A DNA stretch of 64,000 nt from an uncultured Clostridia bacterium (GTDB lineage: Bacteria > Bacillota > Clostridia > Oscillospirales > Acutalibacteraceae): positions 62,001 through 126,000 of the forward strand of contig CALHND010000017.1 of the NCBI GenBank assembly GCA_938034875.1. The letters are read 5' to 3'. The translations under genes were made by a program, and so were the position numbers. Of this stretch, positions 54,728 to 62,200 are shown piece by piece (within the stretch, counting starts at the first letter, position 1; every line of letters begins with the position of its first letter). The notes under the pieces were generated by a model. It did not search any database and was not told the origin of the DNA. It was given only the letters and a program-made list of their open reading frames with translations.

Positions 54728-54804
54728 TGGCGCGCCAAAAGGGACTCGAACCCCTGACCTACTGCTTAGAAGGCAGTTGCTCTATCCAGCTGAGCTATTG
54801 GCGC
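54728..54804 (-). tRNA. tRNA-Arg, anticodon UCU
   Basis: On the minus strand GCGCCAA pairs with TTGGCGC, followed by G and an encoded CCA. The anticodon arm ACTGC-CTTCTAA-GCAGT gives UCU; D and T arms (AGGGG-TTCGAGT-CCCTT) are normal. The length is 77 bases. Confidence 0.97.
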
Positions 54805-54833
54805 ATCAGTTGCCGACCTCAGTCAGCCTTTAT

Positions 54834-54862
54834 ATTATACCCATATACGGCATATTTGTCAA
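54834..54862 (-). promoter_or_regulatory. Consensus promoter of tRNA-Arg(UCU)
   Basis: On the minus strand TTGACA (54862-54857), 17 bases, TATAAT (54839-54834): a perfect sigma-A promoter about 30 bases ahead of the tRNA. Confidence 0.8.
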
Positions 54863-54926
54863 CACTTTTTTGAATTTTTTTCATATTTAATTTTTAAAAA
54901 GTTTTTTTCGGACAAAATCCGTCAAA

Positions 54927-56027
54927 TTACGGCTTTCCGTATTTCTGAGCAAGTGCAAGATTCCTGTAATCGGGTTCAGACGAAACCTCTCTTATAAGCT
55001 TTACAAACTTAGGAAGTTGATACCGCTGATCTTCACTAAGCAATTCAATTTCTATTGTTGCCCTGTCATTCCAGAACGGATAAACATCAAGTTCGCAGTA
55101 GGTGCTGTTGTCAACAATGCAATATCTGTCTTTACTGATGACGCCTGTAACATACTGCCTTTGAGCAAGGTACGAGTCGTATTGTTCTTTTGAAATATAA
55201 TTTTCAATTTCGATCCGCTTAATATCCGATATTTTGATTTTTACAGTTTTAATATATACAGCCTTGTCACCCTCTCCCCTTTTGCGGATTCTGAAATATC
55301 CTTCCTCGGGAGTAGTGAGGTATGCCTGTGTAATAGGAATTCTGCGACAGGTTTTTATGCTATTCAAAAATTCAATATCAGGATATTCAATCAAAAATTT
55401 TCTTTCAATTTCAAGCGGTTTCGGAATTCCGAGAAATGCGACAACCTCCTTGAGAAGTCTTTTCAGCTTAGTATCAAAGTCGGTCGAATTATCAATAATT
55501 CTCAGATGCGGTGTGCCTGTCCACACAGCCATAACATCAGTGTCAACTTCTCTTGCTTTTTCAAGACTTTCTTCTCTGCGGAAAATATTAGTTTCTTTTC
55601 CGTAATACTCTTCTGCACCGTCTGCAGAAGTAACAAGATGAAATACTGCGTCATAAGAATTTCGTATTACATCTTCATTCAAATTGTGGATACCTGCATA
55701 CTTTGCAAACTCATCTTCCGTAACATATGCTCTGCTGTCAAGCAATCCTCTGTCAAAAAGCAAAACCGCCTTTTCACAATCCATATTTTTTGCAATTTGC
55801 GTTTTTTCATTCTCCTCAGCAAGCTGAATTTCAAACAGTTCTCTGTGAAATTCATAAGAGCCGACATTTTCGGGGGTTTTGCCCTCTCTAAACAATCTGC
55901 TTGCAACCTCACCGATTGTAATTGTAGGAATATTAAGCTTTTTAAGCTCTTCACTGATATATTTCAATGCGGAAGTCTTGCCGCCGCATGGTCCTCCCGT
56001 AAATACTATTTTTACAACTTCAGCCAT
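54927..56027 (-). CDS. P-loop NTPase (AAA_28-like) fused to a CYTH triphosphate-tunnel domain
   Basis: The product has 366 residues. The N-terminal half is a kinase-like P-loop domain (VFTGGPCGGKTSALKYI, with LLFDRGLLDSRAY as the Walker B-type region). The C-terminal half (from about residue 220) is a CYTH domain, EIERKFLIEYPD, with alternating charged strands (YFRIRKRGEG, VKIKISDIKRIEIEN, ATIEIELLS) lining a tunnel for triphosphates. Similar fusions occur in bacteria, and plants have a uridine-kinase-CYTH analogue. The substrate is unknown. ATG 56027 follows GGGTGA; ATGs upstream lack a site. Confidence 0.85.
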   Translation of the reverse strand: MAEVVKIVFTGGPCGGKTSALKYISEELKKLNIPTITIGEVASRLFREGKTPENVGSYEFHRELFEIQLAEENEKTQIAKNMDCEKAVLLFDRGLLDSRAYVTEDEFAKYAGIHNLNEDVIRNSYDAVFHLVTSADGAEEYYGKETNIFRREESLEKAREVDTDVMAVWTGTPHLRIIDNSTDFDTKLKRLLKEVVAFLGIPKPLEIERKFLIEYPDIEFLNSIKTCRRIPITQAYLTTPEEGYFRIRKRGEGDKAVYIKTVKIKISDIKRIEIENYISKEQYDSYLAQRQYVTGVISKDRYCIVDNSTYCELDVYPFWNDRATIEIELLSEDQRYQLPKFVKLIREVSSEPDYRNLALAQKYGKP

Positions 56028-56226
56028 AAAATCACCCATGTAACTTAATAAATTAAGTATATATCCCAACAGCTATTTTTTTATTCTGTAGAAGAACATT
56101 GTTGTTTGTTTTGCCCTTTAAAAGATAATATCGGCAAAATGAAAGTTTCTTATGCAGTAAAATTCATATTATACATTAAAAAGCGTATAAATTAACATAA
56201 AAATGGTGAAATATGCTGTTATAACA

Positions 56227-56256
56227 TTGACAAGTTGCGTGTTAAAGTGCTAAAAT
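56227..56256 (+). promoter_or_regulatory. Promoter of ilvE
   Basis: TTGACA (56227-56232), 18 bases, TAAAAT (56251-56256), 47 bases before the ilvE start. I see no T-box or attenuator in the short leader. Confidence 0.6.
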
Positions 56257-56303
56257 ATGTGTATAACCAATGAGGTTTTTTCTTATATTGAAAGGAAGTA
56301 TTT

Positions 56304-57332
56304 ATGATGGAAAAGCAGAATATTGACTGGGCAAACATTGGCTTCGGTTATATGCCCATCGGTGAAAGATTTGTAGCTAATTATAAAGACGGTAAGTGGG
56401 ACAACGGCAGTATGACAGCCGACACCACAATTACTATCAGCGAATGTGCAGGCGTTTTGCAGTATGCTCAGACTTGCTTTGAGGGTATGAAAGCGTACAC
56501 TACCTGTGACGGCAGAATTGTTGTGTTCAGACCTGACCTTAACGGACAGAGAATGGAAGACAGCTGTAAGCGTCTTGAGATGCCTGTATTTCCAAAAGAG
56601 AAGTTTGTTGAGGCTGTTTGCAATGTTGTTAAGGCGAATGCAGATTATGTTCCTCCGTACGGCACAGGCGCAACACTTTATATTCGCCCGTATATGTTCG
56701 GCAGCGGTCCTGTAATCGGTGTTAAGCCGTCGGCAGAATATCAGTTCAGAGTATTTACTACTCCTGTAGGTCCTTACTTCAAGGGCGGTGCAAAGCCTAT
56801 TACAATTAAGGTTTCAGACTTTGACAGAGCTGCTCCTCACGGCACAGGTCACATCAAGGCAGGACTTAACTATGCAATGAGCCTTCACGCTATTGTTACC
56901 GCTCATGCAGAAGGTTTTGATGAAAATATGTATCTTGACGCCGCTACAAGAACTAAGGTTGAAGAAACAGGCGGTGCTAACTTTATTTTTGTAACAAAGG
57001 ATAACAAGGTTGTTACTCCAAAGTCTAACAGCATTCTCCCCTCAATTACCCGCCGTTCACTTATGTATGTTGCTGAGCATTATCTTGGTCTTGAGGTTGA
57101 AGAAAGAGAAGTTTACTTTGACGAAGTTAAGGACTTTGCAGAATGCGGTCTTTGCGGTACAGCTGCCGTAATCTCACCTGTCGGCAAAATTAACGACCAC
57201 GGCAAGGAAATTTGTTTCCCGAGCGGTATGGATGAAATGGGTCCGATTACAAAGAAGCTTTACGATACACTTACAGGTATTCAGATGGGCAGAATCGAAG
57301 CTCCCGAAGGCTGGATTAAGGAAATCAAGTAA
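56304..57332 (+). CDS. ilvE: Branched-chain amino acid aminotransferase
   Basis: This 342-residue class IV PLP aminotransferase has QTCFEGMKAYTT, RPYMFGSGPVIGV, the PLP lysine in GTGHIKAGLNYAMS and ECGLCGTAAVISPVG. It interconverts branched-chain amino acids and their keto acids. It stands alone with its own promoter and terminator; AAAGGAAG precedes two ATG codons in tandem, and the first is listed. Confidence 0.95.
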   Translation: MMEKQNIDWANIGFGYMPIGERFVANYKDGKWDNGSMTADTTITISECAGVLQYAQTCFEGMKAYTTCDGRIVVFRPDLNGQRMEDSCKRLEMPVFPKEKFVEAVCNVVKANADYVPPYGTGATLYIRPYMFGSGPVIGVKPSAEYQFRVFTTPVGPYFKGGAKPITIKVSDFDRAAPHGTGHIKAGLNYAMSLHAIVTAHAEGFDENMYLDAATRTKVEETGGANFIFVTKDNKVVTPKSNSILPSITRRSLMYVAEHYLGLEVEEREVYFDEVKDFAECGLCGTAAVISPVGKINDHGKEICFPSGMDEMGPITKKLYDTLTGIQMGRIEAPEGWIKEIK

Positions 57333-57351
57333 TCAATTTTATACATATAAC

Positions 57352-57380
57352 AAGACGGTCTGCGAGAACAGACCGTCTTT
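57352..57380. terminator. Bidirectional terminator between ilvE and the HprK-like gene
   Basis: AAGACGGTCTG (57352-57362) pairs with CAGACCGTCTT (57369-57379). It lies between convergent genes and touches the stop of the minus-strand gene. Confidence 0.85.
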
Positions 57381-58093
57381 TATTTGCAGTTTTTAATTAT
57401 ATTGTTGTATGCAACATCTACGGCACACTCATCTGTATTACAATGTAACACATAAAATTTTGTATGCCGAATAAGATTATCGAGATTTGAGAGCAAAGAC
57501 ATTCCGTCTGACTTATTCACAAATTTGACAGTTGATTTGTAGAGTCTTTGTACAATCTCATTTGTGTCGGGAATTGTAACAAAATTATCGTCTGAGCGTT
57601 CTATGAATATTATAGCGCCTACAGGAACGGTTTCGTTGTTAGCAATTCCGCTTCCGCCGTCAAACGGAGTTCCGCAGCATAGCGGGACTTCGTTTTTAAT
57701 TTTCACAACAGGCTTATCGTCATTGAGAATATGAGCTTTTGAGCCGAATCTTTTCAGCCACATCTTTGTATGAGTGGATTTGCCGACACCCGAATCGGCG
57801 GAAAACAAATACGCTTTTCCGTCAAAAACAAGTGCTGAGGAATGCACAAGCATAGCGCCACGGTGAATTATTTTGCGGTTAAAAATTGACGCCGTTGCAA
57901 ATTCTTCGGCTTCATCAATGGTTGAACCTTCAACCATACGGCTCAACAGGGAATTTAAGTATGAGGCTGACGGTATGGCAGAAAAATCTGCACTTCTCTC
58001 CCCTTCATACAAAAACGGTTCGCACAATTTTTTTAAGTAATCAAATTTTGGTTCAATTTCAACGATAAAATCAGCTATTAAGTATTTTGGCAA
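57380..58093 (-). CDS. HPr-kinase-like P-loop protein
   Basis: The product has 237 residues. Its core resembles the HPr kinase fold: HSSALVFDGKAYLFSADSG, P-loop GVGKST (102-107), NDDKP (124-128) and GTPFDGG (141-147). Residues 1-75 are a separate poorly conserved part. It lacks the N-terminal domain of true HprK. Relatives occur next to peptide-modification genes, including kinases of lasso peptides; the substrate here is unknown. It starts at TTG 58093 behind GGAGGA (spacing 4). It is last in a run with a dockerin protein, a small peptide and a giant secreted-type protein. Confidence 0.75.
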   Translation of the reverse strand: MPKYLIADFIVEIEPKFDYLKKLCEPFLYEGERSADFSAIPSASYLNSLLSRMVEGSTIDEAEEFATASIFNRKIIHRGAMLVHSSALVFDGKAYLFSADSGVGKSTHTKMWLKRFGSKAHILNDDKPVVKIKNEVPLCCGTPFDGGSGIANNETVPVGAIIFIERSDDNFVTIPDTNEIVQRLYKSTVKFVNKSDGMSLLSNLDNLIRHTKFYVLHCNTDECAVDVAYNNIIKNCK

Positions 58094-58108
58094 AGCGTCC
58101 TCCGAAAT

Positions 58109-58141
58109 AAAACAGACTCACAAAAAGTGAGCCTGTTTTTT
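58109..58141. terminator. Hairpin between dockerin gene and HprK-like gene
   Basis: AACAG-CTCAC and GTGAG-CTGTT (one mismatch) flank AAAAA. The T run is strong on the plus strand and interrupted on the minus strand (TTTTATTT). On the minus strand it may therefore only dampen transcription into the kinase-like gene. Confidence 0.6.
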
Positions 58142-58147
58142 TATTGG

Positions 58148-59014
58148 TTAGTTTAAATGAACGATAAACTTCTGAATTTCTGTTGCGTCAACTACCGTGA
58201 TGTCACCGTCGTTGTTATAATCGGCAAGATGTTTTTGTTCTGCCGAAAGTTCAACAATACCGACAACATACTTCTGCACAAGAGTTGCATCTAAAATATT
58301 AATCCCGCCATCCATATTAACATCACCGACATCATAAGCAGAAATGCCCTCAAACGGAATATTGTTAGCCTTTGCATATTCCTCAGCATAAGAACCGTAA
58401 CTGCCCTTGATTGTTACATTCGGAGAGTTTCTGAAAGCGTTAGAAGCAATAGAAGTCACGGATGTAGGAATATACACCTCAGATAATGATTTACAGCTTC
58501 CAAAAGCAAATCTTTCAATTGATTTTACGGAATCGGGAAGATCAATACCAGTCAGTGAAGAACAGCCATAAAAACACTGTTCTGTAATTTTATTTACTCT
58601 TGCATACAATCCGATTTGAGTCAATGCCGTGCAATTTTGAAAAGAGCCAAAATCGAAGGAATTAATCCAATATGGTAAAACAATTGATTTGACATTTGAA
58701 CAACCTGAAAATGATAAATAACCAACGGAGCGAAGATATTTTGCATTTGTAAAATCAATAGATGTAATATTCCCGTTATTTATAAATGAATAATCAGCTA
58801 TTGACCTAACATTATAATTATCTAATCTATCGGGAAAAACAAGCTCTGTTTTGTTGTCATTACAACCGTAAACAGTAGCATTATATTTATCATCCGGAAG
58901 ATAGTAAAAGCCGTCCGATGTAAGGTATGTTGCGGCAAAGCATTGTTGCACAGCGGTTAACACAATTAAAGCAACCACAGAAAAGCATAAAAATGTCTTT
59001 TTAAATTTAATCAT
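58148..59014 (-). CDS. Secreted leucine-rich-repeat (BspA-type) protein with type I dockerin
   Basis: The product has 288 residues. A signal peptide (about 1-28, KKTFLCFSVVALIVLTAV then FAA) precedes BspA-like LRR_5 repeats (about 50-215; SIADYSFINN, ITEQCFYGCSSLTGIDLP and SIERFAFGSCKSLSEVYIP) and a C-terminal type I dockerin with two calcium-binding halves (GDVNMDGGINILDATLVQ and ADYNNDGDITVVDATEIQ). Dockerins bind cohesin scaffolds, so the protein is exported and probably attached to a larger complex. I chose ATG 59014, with AGGTGATT ahead. Confidence 0.92.
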   Translation of the reverse strand: MIKFKKTFLCFSVVALIVLTAVQQCFAATYLTSDGFYYLPDDKYNATVYGCNDNKTELVFPDRLDNYNVRSIADYSFINNGNITSIDFTNAKYLRSVGYLSFSGCSNVKSIVLPYWINSFDFGSFQNCTALTQIGLYARVNKITEQCFYGCSSLTGIDLPDSVKSIERFAFGSCKSLSEVYIPTSVTSIASNAFRNSPNVTIKGSYGSYAEEYAKANNIPFEGISAYDVGDVNMDGGINILDATLVQKYVVGIVELSAEQKHLADYNNDGDITVVDATEIQKFIVHLN

Positions 59015-59033
59015 AATAATCACCTGAAAGCGG

Positions 59034-59062
59034 GCAGAGCAGTATATAAAACACTGCTCTGC
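59034..59062 (-). other. Intercistronic hairpin without T tract
   Basis: GCAGAGCAGT (59034-59043) pairs perfectly with ACTGCTCTGC (59053-59062). It follows the 48-residue peptide gene. With no T run it is more likely an RNA-processing or stability element than a terminator. Confidence 0.6.
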
Positions 59063-59073
59063 ACAAATTTCAC

Positions 59074-59220
59074 TTAAGCACCCATATCACCATTATCGTT
59101 GCCATCATTACCGGCTGATCCTGTATCTTCCGGATTACTCGGATGAATATAATCAGTAAGCAAAGTTTCAAAATCAAATCTTACGAGATCAATAACGGGT
59201 GTTTCATAATTTTTTTTCAT
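59074..59220 (-). CDS. Short peptide (48 residues), possible RiPP precursor or secreted-peptide gene
   Basis: An ATG preceded by AGAAAGGGAAAG opens 48 codons. The product begins MKKNYETPVIDLVRFDFETL (leader-like, mixed charge) and ends in an acidic Gly/Asn/Asp-rich part (SNPEDTGSAGNDGNDNGDMG). There is no Cys, no hydrophobic signal and no known domain. Short MKKxYxxP peptides with Gly/Asp-rich ends recur in gut Clostridia by my recollection; their role is unknown. It lies 17 bases past the giant gene and is followed by a hairpin, so it could be expressed at a high level from the same transcript. Confidence 0.7.
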   Translation of the reverse strand: MKKNYETPVIDLVRFDFETLLTDYIHPSNPEDTGSAGNDGNDNGDMGA

Positions 59221-59237
59221 AAACTTTCCCTTTCTAA

Positions 59238-62200
59238 TCATTGCTGAGGTACATAAGTCTTATTACCGATATCATTCAGGTTAATAACTACAGGTGTTTT
59301 TGAAAGAGTAACCTGGTTATCTGCAATTACATAAGAATACACCTGAACATAATATGACTGGTTAGCCTCAGAATTTTTGAATCCGTAGTAAGATGTAATT
59401 CTGTTCTTGTTGTCAAGATCTGCTATACGGATTGAATTTACAATAACATTTTTCTTAGCATCATCATTATCAGAACTTGTTACTGAAACAGCCTTTTTAG
59501 CGGTTACAGATGTTGATTGATGTTCTACAGTACCGCCGTTTGTTGCATTTTCTGAAATAGCCTTTTTAAGTTCTGTTTCATCAACGGTATAGTTACCGTC
59601 TGTTTTACTGCCGACAACCATAGCGTATCCGACTTTAATGTTATTACCGGAGTATTTATTCAACAGGTAGCCATTATGATTAAACATAAGGTTAAAGTCA
59701 GCATACAAACGATCGTATTCTGTACCTGCCAAGCTGTAAGAACCAGTATCATCTTTACCTGATACCGTATCATTCCAATGGTTGCGAGAGTACTGTAAGA
59801 AGTTAATTGACGAATCTGTTGACTCATCTTTATGAGTACCGCCAACACCATAAACAGCAACTACAATATAGTTGTCATAACCGGTATAAGCAAAATTCTG
59901 ACCGTATGCTTTAGTTACAAACTCTTTATCCTTTGTCATTACATACCAGAAACTAAAGTCACCGTTTTTATTTCTATATGCCTCCGGCAAACCTTCAACA
60001 TCGGCTGTCATACCTGTATCTTTGGCTGAAATATATGAACCGTCTTTAAAGAATCTGTTACCAAAAATTGTTGTAATATTTTCAGTAGGAGAATCCGAGT
60101 CAACATAGAATGTAGCAGTAACATTTCTGTCATCAACCTGTGTAGCCGTAATATCAGCAGTTAAAGTTCCGTCGGCTTTAGAACCAAATGTAATTTTATT
60201 AGAATCCCATGTGATATTCTGTTTAAAATTGGATTCAAACGGAGCTTTTGCCATTACAAATGACTCACTGAGTTTAGTCTTAGTACAACCATAATTGGTA
60301 ATATCATCCGCAGTTAATGTGTCGGATACCTTATACACCTTTGGACCGTACAAACGAGTATTGAATGTATATTTGATCTCGTACTTAACACTACCAAGCG
60401 AAAGCAGTGAGTAGTAGTTCAATACCTTAATATTTTGCTGGTGATCAGTTGACTCTTTATCAAACAAATATTCGTCAACATCAAATGAAATTTCAGCTTT
60501 GTAGGTATTGTTAGTTGCATCATTTGTTACGGTAACAGCAGGCACTACACCTGTTTCTGTATTCACCAGCTTAATAAAATCTTTTGAATAGGAATAGAAA
60601 TCAGTAAATGTAGTAGCCTCACCGGGTACTGTTTTCAAAGTAATTTTAATCTTATTGCCCTGATTATATGTAATATAGGCATTGGAAACAGTAATATCAC
60701 TTGTGGTTTCGTCATAAGAATGAATTACTTTACCTGTTTTGTCAAGAACATCAACTGACACATAACACTCACCAAGACCTGTCGTATCGGGATGAAGCTT
60801 ATGAGAAATTGTAAGTGAGCCTGACGGAGCCTTAATAAATCTTGCAACATAAACATCGTTGTTGTCCTGCGGAACAGAAACGATGTTCTCAACAGTAGAT
60901 GTAAGCGGTGAATATTTACCTTCACTCAAAAGATACCAACCGACAAATATGTACTGCGATGCATGGTCGGTATTAGCAATAATATCAAAAGTATTGTCTG
61001 AACCTGTCTGACCTTTTGCTTCAGTTTTTTTATAGTATTCATCATTGGTAAAATAAGCACTTGTTCCGGTTGTCAGACCTGTGTATTTGCTGCTGTCATA
61101 ACCATCCTTTGTATAATCAACTTCACCGTCCTGATAATAGTCACGGAAGAAGTTGGTGCCGAGTTTGCCACTGAAATCATCCAAAGTGTTAGCATATTCA
61201 ATTACCGTATGAGCAGTAACATTGAGGTTATCTTCCGAATAATACCAACGACCGTCGTTTCTGAACGCATTTTCATTCTTATTAGGTCGTCCTTCGATAG
61301 AATTTTTCCTCTCAATGGTCTGTTCATATGTAATCTTAACAGGAACACCGTCAGCGCCGGCATCCGTAAATGCCTTATACGCCTCGGCATCTGAACTTGC
61401 GCTCAGAGAAGTATCGCCAGCAGAATATGTTTTTGTATCGGCAAGAATATCTTCATATTTGTTATAGAGAAGCGATGATGAAGAAATTACATCAACAAGT
61501 GAATAGCTTGTTACATTGCCTGTGTCTTTATCCGGCTTATAAACCGCCCAACGAGTTGCGTAGTAACCAAAATATGTCTGTTCATAACCGTTAGAGATTA
61601 CTCTCCAAGGATTTTTCTTTCCGGCATCAGAAGAAGCGTCAACTTTTTTATTATAAAGGTCAACCTTGTTGCCATAGAAGTCGGTAAGATCTTCCCAACC
61701 ATTTTTATATACATTTTCCATATCTTCGGCTGAAATGGTTTTAGGATATGTCTCGCTTGTTTTATCACCCTTATTGGTTGAATAATCACCGAAATTGTTG
61801 TAACCAGAATCGTCGGAAGGTACATACTTAAAGGAGAAAATAATCTCCTGCGACTTTCTTTCAGTTGAACCGCTGATTTTTTGTTCATAAATCTTTAAAA
61901 AGTCGTTGTAGTCATATGTCTGTCTATTACCCAAAGAAGATACTAAACCCATATGAACATCATCATAATAATAATTGTTAAGTGTAACGCCGGCTATATG
62001 ACCACCGTTATATGTAATCGGCAAATCAACATAGCAACGACCACCGCTCACAAGCATTGGCTGACCCGGATAATTGGAAAATACATCACCGGTACCGCCG
62101 CTGTAATACGGATAAACGGCTATTGTATTACCCCAATCCTTCTTAACAGTATCATCAAAGCCCGTAACATAAAATCTTACGGTTTCTGTATCAGCAGATG

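Noticed and set aside
56028..56303. T-box or leader-peptide attenuator ahead of ilvE
   Set aside because: The transcribed leader is only about 45 bases and shows no terminator hairpin or T-box sequence.
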